DNA of 64,000 nucleotides from Psococerastis gibbosa (GCA_963971405.1 OZ020488.1:5893261-5957260), one strand, 5' to 3'; numbered from the stretch's first letter, positions 11,400 through 22,570 are shown. Notes: generated from the letters alone by a model not told the origin. A program made the numbers and translations.

Positions 11400-12245
11400 T
11401 CGATTTAAGTTGTAGAAGACGATTTCATATTATGTATCGTATTTTTAATTTCATTTCATTCATAAACATTACTGGGGGGGGACTAACACTTCACGAAATT
11501 TAAGTTCATGAAAAAAACATTGCATTAAAAATACTCTACGGGTCTACGACATTAGCTTGTGTTCGAAATAGTCTTCTACAACTCGAATAGGAATTTTATT
11601 GACTTTTTATTTCTTATTTAATTAACAAAGCTAGTTATTAAAGATTTGGCTCATGTAACTTGTAGAAGACTACTTCGTGCATCATATAATAGGAGTGGGT
11701 GGTTCGAGACCCTCAACTTGTCTAGGAGGGTGGCGACGGGGGCTTCGCGTCTGATCTTGGGCCACACTAGGGCCAAGAGTCATCTTTGGCGGATGTCAAT
11801 TATTGAGTCCGCAGCTTGCGACCTGTGCGACCAACTAGAAACCGTAGAGCACATCCTATGGGATTGCCCACGCATTGCGGCAGCCGCAAGGGCAGGGCTC
11901 GCGACAGCCATCCGCCAGGTTCTGGGCGTGTCTCTCACTAACGTGAGGGACATTGTCGCGGTGGCTCTTGAAAGAGACGCGGGACCAGTGATTCAACTCC
12001 TGGTCAAGGTGTTGAGCGCGGTCACAACCCTCTAGGCTTTCGGGCTAAACGAACTCCCGGCCTATCTTTTGGCTAAGCCAAGTGGCCTTTAAATAAAAAT
12101 AAAAATAAAATAAAATAATAGGAAATATTAAATTTTTGGAAAAAACTATGAAACCGAAAAGTAAAAATACCTGATAATAAGATGCACGAAGTAGTCTTCT
12201 ACAACTTAAATGAGCCAAATATTTTATTACTTGCTGCGTTGATGA
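11400..12245. mobile_element. family A-related hairpin, host of the LINE insertion
   Basis: GTTGTAGAAGAC at 11410 and 11657, GTCTTCTACAACT at 11571 and 12195: two overlapping inverted-arm copies. The LINE copy sits in the second one. Confidence 0.6.
11695..12114 (+). mobile_element. 5'-truncated non-LTR insertion with 9-bp TSD, plus orientation
   Basis: ATAATAGGA at 11686-11694 and at 12115-12123 brackets it. Open frame SGWFETLNLSRRVATGASRL, ILGHTRAKSHLWRMSIIESA, then ACDLCDQLETVEHILWDCPR (CxxC-x-H-x-C), to TAG at 12033-12035, then an (AAATAA)n tail. R1/I-like ORF2 C-terminus. It landed in a family A-related hairpin. Confidence 0.92.
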
Positions 12246-12289
12246 AATAAAAAATGATAAGTATTTAATTGTGTAATTAATTTTCTCTT

Positions 12290-12836
12290 AGGCCCGTATT
12301 ACACTGTAAAACATTTTATAAAACATATTTTATAACATATTTTATAAAATATTTGAAGAATGGGTCTTTTATTAAAAATTGTTTCAACAGTCCAACTTTT
12401 TTTTTTTTTTTTATTGGCTTAAGGGTATACAGCCAAATCCAATCTGGCAAAAGACTGCCGTCGGGAGCTCACTGGACAACGAGGTTGCCCAGGGACCGTC
12501 TAAAACAGCTTGCCCAACGTCCTACCACTTCTGTCCGATACTCTCCAGGAAGCGGACCACCTCCGTCAGCACCTCTTTGTCCAAGTCCAGGAGCACATCG
12601 ATATACGTGAATGGCGGCAACTTCCCCTGGTCCAACAGTCCAACTGAACTTCGCCATTTTGGAATCTTCTTCAAATTCTTTTATAAAATGTAATGCCAAC
12701 CTATTACATTTTATAAAAGAAATTTTATAATAAAAATGTTTTATAAAATATGGCCTATTACACTATCAAAGATCTTTGTCAAATAACTTTTATAAAATAT
12801 ATTTTATAACATGTTTTACAGTGTAATACGGACCTT
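12290..12836. mobile_element. foldback element, family F-like, interrupted by a LINE insertion
   Basis: AGGCCCGTATTACACTGTAA AACAT at the left and ATGTTTTACAGTGTAATACG GACCT at the right are inverted, followed by TTTTATAAAATAT tracts. 12398-12632 is an unrelated LINE insertion in the middle. Confidence 0.85.
12398..12632 (-). mobile_element. 5'-truncated non-LTR insertion with 13-bp TSD
   Basis: CAACAGTCCAACT occurs at 12385-12397 and 12633-12645. Poly(T) at the left marks the reversed poly(A). Minus strand reads KLPPFTYIDVLLDLDKEVLT, EVVRFLESIGQKW then stop, the R1/Jockey-type C-terminus. A copy that entered an existing foldback. Confidence 0.92.
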
Positions 12837-12839
12837 AGT

Positions 12840-13838
12840 AACTTCCAAAATCAATTTTAAAAGAAATAAAAACCGTTTCCTTTTGGTGTAGGTAGTGTAA
12901 TATCCACGTTCCATGTCCTCTTTTAAGGCAGGGATTTAAAAATATTTAGTAAAGAAATGACGTCGGGCCTTTTTGGCGTATTTAATTAAATCTTCATTCT
13001 GCAGCCTCAAAGACTTGAAATCCCATCTCTTCGTATACCAAGTCCGACCGAAGATAATCTAACAAGAACTCCATTACATTATGCTGATTCCATGCATACA
13101 AATTACAAAACACCAATAAAAACACAGCCAATCCTATAACACCATAATAATTTGTCTAGCCACACACAAAAAAAAAACAATAAAACATTAATCCTAAAAA
13201 TCTAAAATTTACAACGCAATAAAACACTAAGCTAGAAAAATAAATTTTCCTCGTAAATAAATATTTAAAAAAAAACGAAATTATCCAACCTGTCGATAAA
13301 TCAATAAAAAACGATTTAATCTACCTGGTTGTATTAGCCATCAACAAGGCGTAATACATCATACCTTTTATAAAACAACATTTTTTGGCACAAACCCGCT
13401 AGAGAAGGGAGCGGGTCAAATTCAATTAAAATACCGTACCTGGTTTGTTCAAATAAAATTTAATGACTTTGATCGGGGGGCAGGGCACTAAGTAAATACA
13501 GCGACCTGGGTGGCGGGCCCGGGGCTACCTGGCCAACCTATCGAGTGGGGTTTCCACAACAAGGTAATAACCAGGCAGCTTTATTTAGCGTGAGAAGCCA
13601 CTGTACTTATACGTCTTGTATTAAAGTATCGGTTGATTACTTTGCTCGTTAAACAAGTCTTCATGTATGTAGAATCAGTCAAACATCAGTAGGAGTGGTT
13701 CGGAACGCCCAGTCCTGTCTTGTGAGTCTTGGGCCAGTGCTGGGATTGAGAACCAAGTATTATAGGGAATCTTTCAAAGTATCTGGAAAGCAGGACTCGT
13801 ATCTGTACTTGGTTAAAAGACCTGCTTCCACCTGTTAC
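12840..13838. other. intergenic, no gene
   Basis: AT-rich with a GC island around 13490-13560 (GTGGCGGGCCCGGGGC). No gene. Confidence 0.4.
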
Positions 13839-14343
13839 CAAGGCCGTAGGCAAGGGGGGGGGGCTTATTGGGCTGCAGCCCCCCCCCGAAATTTTTGAAA
13901 ACATTTTCCTTCCTACGGGGGAAACCCCCGAGCCCCCCTGTTTGTAGCAATATGAATATGCATGCCTTTGTAAGCTTTGCTGCTGTAAAACCCCCCCACT
14001 GTTTAACACTTGTAGGTGGATTTTTTTCCCCCGGGGGAGACCCCCGCCCCCCCCCTTTGGGTTAAAATGCAATATTATTTCTGTGCACTCTAAACCGTCG
14101 TTATGATAACATTCCGATTTAGTCCGCATATCCGCAAAATATTATATGCCAATATTCACACCAAAGCTAATTCCGCTTATAAATTGACGTTTGGTGTGCC
14201 TATGCTATCATATATATACTCAGTAACCATTACTTCAAAAGAATACACTAGATACAATTGAATTCTCAAGAAAAAAATTTTACACTGGATAGGATCACAG
14301 TTGCCGCAGCCACCCCCGAAAAAAAATCCTAGCTACGGGCTTG
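13839..14343. mobile_element. G-tract MITE, family C
   Basis: CAAGGCCGTAGGCAAGG at the left and TAGCTACGGGCTTGCC at the right; C/G runs of 7-13 inside. The same style as 18249. Confidence 0.65.
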
Positions 14344-14741
14344 CCTGTTACACTGCACCAATGGTAAGCTTGTCACAGCTTGTCCATGTCGTATGTGAGG
14401 GTGGGGTTGAATGCATGTTTTTTTTTATAATTACGTATATAAGAAAGTGATTTATGTACCGGTAATGAAGAAAAAATCAATGTTATAAGTATCAAAAACG
14501 TTAATTTAGTCAAAAATTCACTTGATAGACACTCGAAGTTTGGCATTATTTTCAACTTATTTTTTTTTCTTTCACAAAAGCAATAACTTATTTTTTCGCA
14601 TGGCTCACCCATGGCTCCCTGGAGAGCCATGCCTCACCATTTGAGAAACCCTGGTCTAGACTCGAGCATATTTGCCAAATTGCTAGGGTGCTACATTCCC
14701 AGCAATAGGGTTAAATGTCGGCATTGGACATTAGGTTGTAA

Positions 14742-15254
14742 TTAGACGGCCAGACTTCTGAACCAGATAAAGGGTACGTTATATTACCATATCTGGGTAG
14801 GATTAGTTTGGAGTTGGCCTCTTGGATTGGAGATAGGGTAGATAACAATGTGTCATTTTATTCTGTGGACTCGTTGGGTAAGCAACTGATTAATTGTAAA
14901 CCTAAATTGGAGGAAGGGAGGAAATCAGGGGTTTATCAACTAGACTGTAATGATTGTGGTAGCTTATATATTGGACAAACTGGGAGAGGGTTTAAAGAAA
15001 GAATAGCGGAGCATAGACGGGGGGTAGGAAAACCCGACACTCAGTCCGCCTTTGCCCAACATATAAACACCCACAACCATGCCAGTGATGTCGATAATTT
15101 TAAGATCTTACATGTAGCCAACAAGGGGAAACTTCTTGATAATTTAGAAACCATTGAGATTAGGGAAGCTATGGTTAAAAACAAATCGTTACTTAATGAC
15201 ATAACCTTTTTAAGTAGTTCCCCCTTGCTGGCGCTTCCATTGGTTAATGTTTAA
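14742..15254 (+). pseudogene. Penelope-like element GIY-YIG endonuclease fragment
   Basis: One open frame with KGYVILPYLGRISLELASWI then a GIY-YIG domain: GVYQLDC, CGSLYIGQTGRGFKERIAEH, FAQHINTHNH, and LLDNLETIEIRE. That order is the C-terminus of Penelope-like element proteins. The reverse transcriptase part upstream is missing. The frame ends at TAA 15254. Confidence 0.9.
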
Positions 15255-15360
15255 TTGTTCAATTTAGATTGTTTACTTTATGCGATGCTGTGTGTTATCC
15301 TGAAAATGAGTTTTATTTTGTTTTAGCTTGCATACCTTTTGTTTTATCTGTTTTCAATCG

Positions 15361-15392
15361 CACTTGACGATGGCGTGAGCCGAAACCGGTTG
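15361..15392 (+). ncRNA. possible degenerate hammerhead-type motif of the Penelope-like element
   Basis: TTGACGA, a GGC-GTGA-GCC mini-hairpin and GAAACCGG occur in the order and spacing of the hammerhead core (CUGANGA, stem II, GAAA). The first base of the core is U in place of C. Penelope-like elements are known to carry such ribozymes. Cleavage-site strand was not modelled. Confidence 0.4.
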
Positions 15393-15564
15393 TGAATTTT
15401 TAATTTAATTTTATTCGTAAAACTATACAAAGTTACTAAGGAGACTATTATGTTTACTTACAAAGCAACATTTTTTCACTACCCCCCCTTTATAGTAGAA
15501 AAAACATGGCTGCCGGAAATGCTGCTGACCACAACGTCCCAAACAGAACGGCAGTGGTCTAGAA

Positions 15565-15881
15565 CAGGGGTTCCCAAACTGTGGTCCATGGACCACCGGT
15601 GGTTCACAGACATTATATCAGGTGGTCCACGGGCCCAAGTAAGAAAACAAAAAAATAATTGGAAATTTGAAATAAAATACACTAAGGCTTGGCACACTGA
15701 ACTATAAAATCCGCCCGATACCAGTCCTAAACATTAATTAATTAAATATTAGCACGTAATTGTGTAGGCACAAACTACTGGACCTAGAATTTAACGATGT
15801 TCCAGTTACAGCCCATGGTGGTCCACGGAAAACCATAAAATAATCTAGTGGTCCACGGGCAAAAAAGGTTGGGAATCCCTG
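15565..15881. mobile_element. hAT-type non-autonomous element
   Basis: CAGGGGTTCCCAA at the left and TTGGGAATCCCTG at the right. Flanks GTCTAGAA (15557-15564) and GTCCAGAA (15882-15889) match at 7 of 8, as expected for an 8-bp hAT target duplication. GTGGTCCACGGGC recurs on both arms. Confidence 0.88.
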
Positions 15882-15986
15882 GTCCAGAAAGAGAATCAGT
15901 TGCAAGGCCTCAATAACGTCTATGGGTTTCATGCCTCAGCTATTTTTTCTGTCTCAGGGCGTGCAATATCTTCAGTATTTTATATA

Positions 15987-16381
15987 GGCGCGGTTTCCAC
16001 CGACCGGCTAGGGCTAAATACAAATACGGTGACGTGGTAGCAGACATTCAAGACTTAAGCGGGGTTTCCACCGACCACGCATTGCAGAATGCAAATGACA
16101 TTGACGGAAATTTGAATTTTTCTTTTTATAGAAATCTATTAAAATGTTTGTAATTAACTTATCCCATGAAGCCATTTTTTAATTTTAGTTTGTTTGTTTG
16201 TGATTTTACTCTATGATCATTGATCAATTGTAACTATGGCATAGAGGAAAACAAACATTTCCGTCAATGTCATTTGCATTCTGGAATGCGAGGTCGGTGG
16301 AAACCCCGCCTAAGTCTTGAATGTCTGCTACCACGTCACCGTATTTGTTTTTAGCCCTAGCCGGTTGGTGGAAACCCCGCC
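15987..16381. mobile_element. nested foldback, family B copy 1
   Basis: Outer arms GGCGCGGTTTCCACCGACCG ... complement. The inner element is 16058-16310, inserted between GACTTA and TAAGTC. Both the outer and inner elements begin GGCGGGGTTTCC-like. Confidence 0.93.
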
Positions 16382-16389
16382 ATAGACAA

Positions 16390-17015
16390 CAAGATCAAAA
16401 CCACTAACCAGACACAATTAATATGGTAGGTAAGTAATGACCAAAAAAAAAAATGAACAATAATTATAGCCTTAACAAGATTCCTCAAACGCACCACAAG
16501 GTTCATGAAACGCGAGAAAAATCACAAAGCATTTTTTAACTAAATTGAAAGTTAGTACATAAAGCAAGTTGTTTGTAATTTCTGAGAAAAGTACTCAGTA
16601 TTCTAAAGGTCCTAGTAGATGCTGTCTGCATCTCTAACCACGTCTGCTCAATGCAGTCTACATTTTTTACTGCCATCGATCAATCAATCTAGACTGCACT
16701 TTTATTCAGTTAAGGCCAAGTGCAGCATTTCGTTTGCTTATATAGGTACTCAGTGACCATAGAGGTAGAAAGCCTAGGCAGCACCATATTTGTCTGGACA
16801 ACGTATTCTACATTTTTTCTGCCTATTACTTTAAGGCCAAGTATGGAATTTTTTTTAGTTTATAAAGTGGCCATAGAGGTATAATATCTAGGGAGCACTG
16901 TGTCTGTAACTACGTCTGGACACTGTGCCTACATTTGATTTTGGTGTCATCGATTGGATAGTAAAATAATTAAAATTTATTGACAATAAAAAAATTTACA
17001 GAGGTATGCAGTAAT
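16390..17015. other. intergenic, no gene
   Basis: AT-rich; two loosely repeated blocks around 16725-16800 and 16830-16900 (GGCCAAGT, CCATAGAGGTA). No gene recognised. Confidence 0.4.
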
Positions 17016-17019
17016 ACAG

Positions 17020-17310
17020 TACAGTATACAGCCAAGTGTGAGCGACTGGACCCTACAATATACTACAAGGATTCGCTTGACGGCTAAACGGAAACTAACA
17101 TACTTAGGCCATGTGATGAGGAACGAAAAATATAGTTTGCTGCATGTTTGAAATGAAGGGGAAATGGAAGGACTGAGGACTCCAGGCAGAAGAAGAACAT
17201 ATTGGTTGAAAAACCTGCGGCAGTGGTTTTGCAAGAGCAGCAGTCTCCAAGGTGCAAATTGCCATGATGTCAGTCAATCTTCGCTGGGAGAGGCATAGAA
17301 TATAGAAGAA
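17020..17310 (+). pseudogene. RTE-like LINE 3' fragment
   Basis: Carries AAACGGAAACTAACATACTT, GGCCATGTGATGAGGAACGA (GHVMRNE) and the NRRRTYWLKNLRQWFC-like segment, with stops. Same family as copies at 30, 1010, 5700, 5965 and 7700. Confidence 0.75.
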
Positions 17311-17399
17311 GATCCAGTGCTTAGGTAGTATAAATTAACGCTTATGTAGGATTACCATACGTTAGAGAGTCGCCCTGACAGTCAGGGATTCAGACTGCC

Positions 17400-17600
17400 G
17401 TCAGGAATATCAAGAGTTGCCGGGTGAATTTCAGGAATTTTACGAGAAACATGTAAATGAAATAAAAGCTAATGCTAATTCAACCTACAGTGAATTTGTT
17501 GATAAGATAAAAGCTGACACCGGGTTTCTAGCAAAAGTGAGGCAAGCAGAGAAATGCAAACCCCGAGACGCAGGCAAAGAAGAAGGTGAAAATGATTGAT
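17400..17600 (+). pseudogene. unrecognised short ORF fragment
   Basis: Open frame GEFQEFYEKHVNEIKANANS, TYSEFVDKIKADTGFLAKVR, QAEKCK to TGA at 17599. No ATG start. The composition looks coding-like (heptad-like leucine/valine spacing) but I cannot assign a family. It follows a fragment of the RTE-like LINE. Confidence 0.3.
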
Positions 17601-17814
17601 TGCTGATTACGATTTCTTTTTCTCCAATGTATTTTATAACCTTTTTACTTGGGGACTTACATTATACGATAGTGTAAATTAATATTGCAATTTTATTTAT
17701 TCTAATTCTAGAAGTTTTTAACAGTGAAATGCAAAAGTAAATGTACACCAGATATAATGTGACACTTCAGAAGGAAATTTATCGTTCACTATATAGAATG
17801 AAACTTTAGTTCAG

Positions 17815-17983
17815 CAGCCTGATCGAGGCGATTATAATACCGGTATTTATTTAATCCCCTGGTATTAAACATGTAAACAAGATAATTTTATAAAGGAAAG
17901 TGCTATTCAAAATGTGTTTGTTTACAGATATAATCCTAGGGTATTTAATTAACCCCGGTATTACAATCGCCTCGATCAGGCTG
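17815..17983. mobile_element. foldback MITE, family E
   Basis: CAGCCTGATCGAGGCGATT at the left and AATCGCCTCGATCAGGCTG at the right are perfectly inverted over 19 bases. A degenerate relative lies at 62087. Confidence 0.9.
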
Positions 17984-18248
17984 CAGGTGTCAGGAATTGA
18001 GCTTTCTGAAATCTGGTAACCCCATGCTTATGGGGCTATATAGTGGCAGGGGGTCCCAAGCATGAGAAAGATTGATTTAATAATCCTTAGGCCGGCCCTG
18101 TTGGAATCATAATCAGGTCATTTGTGTGGTGGTAGGGCGAGATAAGACATATCTAATCAGCCACGGTATAAGTTAGCTGCCACCTTCCTTCATCCATTAT
18201 ACTCCCTAGCTACTGCTCCTTGTACAGCTCCCATGTTTGTGTAACGTG

Positions 18249-18430
18249 CAAGGCCGTAGCCAGGAATTTTTTATGGGGGGGGGGGTTCAGAAATTTCATT
18301 GGATTTAACATAGTGGCTTTTATTTTTTCTCTCGAAATCCGATTCTATCTAGTATCAAGCCATTTCATTTCGGGGGGGGGGGGGGGGCGTAGGTTGGACC
18401 CCCATGAACCCCCACTTGGCTACGGCCTTG
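18249..18430. mobile_element. G-tract MITE, family C, with matching ends
   Basis: CAAGGCCGTAGCCAGG at the left and CTTGGCTACGGCCTTG at the right are inverted. G11 and G15 runs lie just inside the left and right ends. Confidence 0.85.
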
Positions 18431-18640
18431 ATAACGTGTACAATACAATTGAACAATTCCAGTAGTTGGGATAAATGTTTCAAACACGTTTTTATCTTGT
18501 TTTATTTCTCCCGATTCAATGAGACTTGGTAACTTAAGTGAGTATTGTCGCACGACACGACGATGAAGCATTAGAATCCGGGTGTTTACTTCGAAACGAA
18601 ACGTTTTGTCTATATCTGCGGTGGGCGTTGGTATGAGATT

Positions 18641-19519
18641 GGCATTTTTCAGGGTAGTGGCTTAGGTCCATTAACTTACTTAATATTTTCCAACCAACTG
18701 TCTAATTTAAAAATTAATTCAAAAATTATAAGCTTTGCTGATGACATTGGAATTTTTATAAAGGCCCCAAATCAAAAAGAGCTGCAACACCAACTCCGGA
18801 ATGATACAATTGTGGTTATGAACTGGATAGCTGAACACAAGTTAATCCCAAACCTCAACAAAACTAAAGTTATGTACTTAAATTACAAAACAAGAGACGA
18901 CACTTACGACCCTTTAACTCACAGAGGCCATACAATCGAGGTAGTAAACGAATTAACATACCTAGGCGTAACTATTGACTCAAAATTATCTTGGGTACCC
19001 CACATAACCAAGCTGTATAAAAACTTGCGGAGTATCAACTATATGCTATATAACCTTAGCCAATTCCTTCCACAAGCCGCCCTTATTAAGCTATACAAAG
19101 CCTGGTACCAGTCAAAACTATGCTATTGTATGGGGGTTTGGGGAGGTGCAGCCGCTACCCATCTACAGCGCCTACGTACCACACAAAATTTCACAGTTAA
19201 AATCATAACAAAAACTCCTGTACTAACTCATTCAAACACAGTTTACAAAACACATAATTTACTACCCTTACAACTTCTATACAAAAAACATATACTCCTA
19301 TTTTGCCATAAATACATTGCACTTCATACTACACCTCTCAAACCCTTACACTCAGCTGCCACTAGGTCCACAGCGTATCAAGTACTACCACTCCCTAAAT
19401 GGAGCAAGACGAACTCGCGGCGCTCACTACTATACCAAGCAGTAACACTATACAATTACACAAATAAACGCACCTACAACAGCGATTCACCAGGGAAAAA
19501 AAACAGTACAGGCTTATAA
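18641..19519 (+). pseudogene. LINE reverse transcriptase C-terminal half (CR1/Jockey-like), 5'-truncated
   Basis: One open frame from FQGSGLGPLTY (the QGS-x-LGP motif) through SFADDIGIF (the catalytic F-A-D-D) and LTYLGVTIDSKLSW (the YLG-x-x-x-D-x-x-L-x-W motif) to a TAA at 19519. Upstream palm and endonuclease parts are absent. A 3' UTR follows and ends in (ATTCT)n at 19868-19893, typical of CR1-type tails. Confidence 0.9.
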
Positions 19520-19867
19520 ACGTGAAATTGTACTCTGGCTGGAGGGGGAATTATGTCACTTAAACTAACTACGTCTTGTAATTTATTTATTTATTGATTT
19601 TTACTTAGGAATGTATTTCAGTAACAAGGACCATAGTCCGCTTTGTATGTGTAAATTAAAAAAAAATGTAATAGAAACCTAGACATTGTATTGCTTAACA
19701 AGGACAATAGTCCGCTTTTTTTTCCATGTCAATATTTATTAATATTTTTAAATATTAGTTATATAAGTTAAAACTTATATTAGGTATGAAGTGCCACCCT
19801 CCCACGCTTCGGCTTGAGGGGGCACAGGTTATTTCACGTTCACATGTTCATTTTGTTGAGAAATATA

Positions 19868-19893
19868 CGGTTTTTCTATTCTATTCTATTCTA
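19868..19893 (+). repeat. (TTCTA)n microsatellite at LINE 3' end
   Basis: About four TTCTA units directly following GAAATATACGGTTTTTC. Short tandem tails mark the 3' ends of CR1/RTE-type elements. Confidence 0.8.
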
Positions 19894-19894
19894 T

Positions 19895-20167
19895 ATTGTT
19901 GGAGACTTGGTTGCTAGAGTCCAGGCAGTGCCACTGAGCATGTCGACCGCAGATATTGACGAAACGTTCGAAAGTTCACTTTCAGATCGACCGCTGCCAA
20001 TTAGGCAAAATTCTACTGCTTCAAGCAGTGCCGGGTTTGGCTATGGGGCCAGGAGGGCCCCCACAACAAGACGAAAAATACAAAATCGCAATAGATTAAA
20101 AAAACAAAAACTACTAAAGCAAATTAATAAATATTTGGCGGGAAATTGGAACGTGCCGTGGCATTAA
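19895..20167 (+). pseudogene. unrecognised conserved segment, basic C-terminus
   Basis: Open frame VGDLVARVQAVPLSMSTADI, DETFESSLSDRPLPIRQ then a lysine/arginine-rich tail to a stop. It has no ATG of its own upstream of the LINE tail. A related stretch with IDETLVSTLSDQPRP is at 7195-7250. Function unknown; it starts right after the CR1-like LINE's ATTCT tail. Confidence 0.35.
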
Positions 20168-20169
20168 TG

Positions 20170-20550
20170 ATTACAATCGCCTTACTCTATTGTATTCTAT
20201 TCTATTTTGCATACTGTATCTCTATTTTATAAATGATAGTAGAATACTCGTGAAAGGGTGCGAGACTTTTCTGCCCTAGAAAGAGTCCCAACACAATTCT
20301 GGCCCATGCGCCCCCCACAAGGCCGAACCCGGCACTACCTTCAAGCCAGCCCCCCCCCCCCCCCCGAAATGTAAAAAAAAAAACCAATACTGTGTGTTTT
20401 TGCATGTAAATTCTTAAAAATTTCCGGGGGGGGGGGACCCGCCGTTTTACTGGGGGTATTCCATGTATTCCATACCCCCCCCCCCCCCGACCCCTTGGTA
20501 GTTAGGTTTTTACAGACAACCCTGAATTCCCGTTTCTGAGACAAACAATT
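20170..20550. other. intergenic with C/G homopolymers
   Basis: Runs of C (17 near 20350, 14 near 20477) and G (12 near 20426) belong to single arms of family C-type elements. No gene. Confidence 0.5.
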
Positions 20551-20552
20551 TA

Positions 20553-20937
20553 AGAGTGTACAGCCCGTAGGAAATTGGCAACCCGAAATTTATTACTTTT
20601 AATTTTTTATTTAATTAACTAAGCATGTTATTAAAGATTTGGCTCATCAAAGTTTAGAAGACTACTTCATGCATCATATAACAAGGTATTTTTAGTTTTC
20701 GAAATTGTAGTTTTTTTATAAAATCGCTTTTACGTGAAAAGTTATTGTTTATAAAATATCTGCATGTTTATGAAAAAACTACACTTTCGAAAATTAAAAA
20801 TATCTTCTAATATGATGCATGAAGTAGTCTTCTACAACTTTGATGAGCCAAATCTTTAATAACATGCTTAGTTAATTAAATAAAAAATAAAAAGGAATAA
20901 ATTTCGGGTTGCCAATTTCCTACGGGCTGTACACTCT
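20553..20937. mobile_element. foldback MITE, family A, complete
   Basis: AGAGTGTACAGCCCGTAGGA at both ends in inverted orientation; arms of about 190 bp include AACTTTGATGAGCC/GGCTCATCAAAGTT and GAAGTAGTCTTCT. Flanked by TA (TTAA) at both ends. Confidence 0.95.
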
Positions 20938-20939
20938 TA

Positions 20940-21690
20940 ATAGAAACCTACCCTATGCCCAGCTTCAAGAAAAAGCCAAAACGGGTTTCACTCCAATACA
21001 CAATGCGTCACTCCGGGGAACCAGCCAGGTCCACTATAAAAACTGTTTCTTGGTCCTGTCAGTAAACACAAATAAAGTTTTCAGTATGAAAGGTTGACGA
21101 AGCCTTAACTGCCTAGTGTGAGGAGGACAATGAAGCATACCTGGATTGGAAGTTGTAACAATGCATTATTTGGTGACCTGAAATATCTTGACAGTTTTGG
21201 ACAAAAGGTATTTTCTATGGTGGGTATTTAGATGTTTTTCTGTACCGTTTCGTTCTTCAACCCCTGGGGTAATTGGCAGTGGCGGAACTGGGGCTACAGC
21301 AAGTACAGCCGACGAGTAAATAAATAATACCTTATACCCGGACGTGGAATTATTTAATTTCATCAAAATTACTTGGCTAGTCGGCTTTTAAATAAATAAA
21401 TGTATTCACCATAATATTCATGACAAGTTGTGCGAATCTCTATACTTCTAACCTAATAATTACTTAAAACTACTGCTTTATTTTATTTATTTATATTTAT
21501 TTCCAAAATATATATGATATGTACAGCATTCGTCTTTATTTATTCAATCAATTAGTTTTATTTCCTTAACAATCCTGGTCGGGGGGGGGGGGGGGGAAGT
21601 TGACAAGTACATGGGATGGCTATGCCCCCCAGACCCCTCCCCTATGTAATTAAATGAAATTTTTTAAGGACTTTTTAAGGACCCAGGCCT
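20940..21690. other. intergenic, no gene
   Basis: Nothing recognised apart from the G17 tract at 21580. Confidence 0.35.
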
Positions 21691-21905
21691 ACTTATAGTG
21701 GCCCATAGGTCCCCGGTCCAATGCCAACGACCCCATGGATTTTGGACATTATTTGTATTGTTTCCGTATGCATTTTTTGGCCATTGGCAAACTGATATAC
21801 GTTCTCGATGTCAACCGGGTACAAGCGATAATGGACAAGCAGAGACAAGCTTACCATTGACGCACTGAACAGGCGAAAGCATGACTTAATCAAGTACAGA
21901 TACGA
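21690..21905 (+). repeat. dispersed repeat 'CCATGGATTT' family
   Basis: Shares long blocks with 31150-31410. It is preceded by a G17 tract at 21580, as the 31 kb copy is preceded by G15 at 31105, so the tract belongs to the element. Confidence 0.8.
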
Positions 21906-22570
21906 GTCGACCCCTCCCCTAATTACGCCAATGAAATCTAGTCACCCAAGAAACATTCCCCATTCACAAAACTCATGCCATAATTGAATTAAAAAAAAAA
22001 AAAAAAACACCAGAAAGAAAGTTGACAAATTCAGCGGCGTAATCGACCTTGGATAGAATGTGGTCCGAGAATTGGTTCCGAATTCTCCAGGGAAGAGATG
22101 GGGCCGGCACGCTGGAGCAAGAGTGCGGTGTTGCCACATCACGCCATCTCGTTAGCCTCTCCACACAAAGTTGACCTGCCCTGCGCGCGCTAACCAGCTT
22201 CTATTGTATGTAGATGTATTTACATCCAGACTTGTTGGAATGTCTTCTGCTATATACCGGGGTGTTTTATTACTTTCATTTTCATTATTTTCAATGCCCG
22301 GGACTTGGTAGACTAATCGGTTTAGTCATGTTTGCACCTAATTAAAATTAAGGTGATTACAGCTGTTTTAGTTGCTGCTCTCCGTGTGTCGTCAGTCGTG
22401 TTAGGACAATTTTATTACGTTTATTACATTAGTTTTTTAATCGAGAACGAATTGCTAGGCACCTGGTTTTTCTCCTATGTCCAAACCGGTCGGGTTTGCA
22501 GCCCTTACGGCTTACTGTAGCCTACTGTATGTCTCTGCCTTCTTGCCTTCTTCGCTTCTGTTTTTTTATC
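21905..22570. other. intergenic, no gene
   Basis: Poly(A) of 17 at 21989; otherwise no recognisable feature. Confidence 0.35.

Noticed and set aside
20340..20490. Assembly error at the C/G runs
   Set aside because: Several distinct sites have the same ends and core next to the runs, so they are real element parts; exact run lengths may still be wrong.
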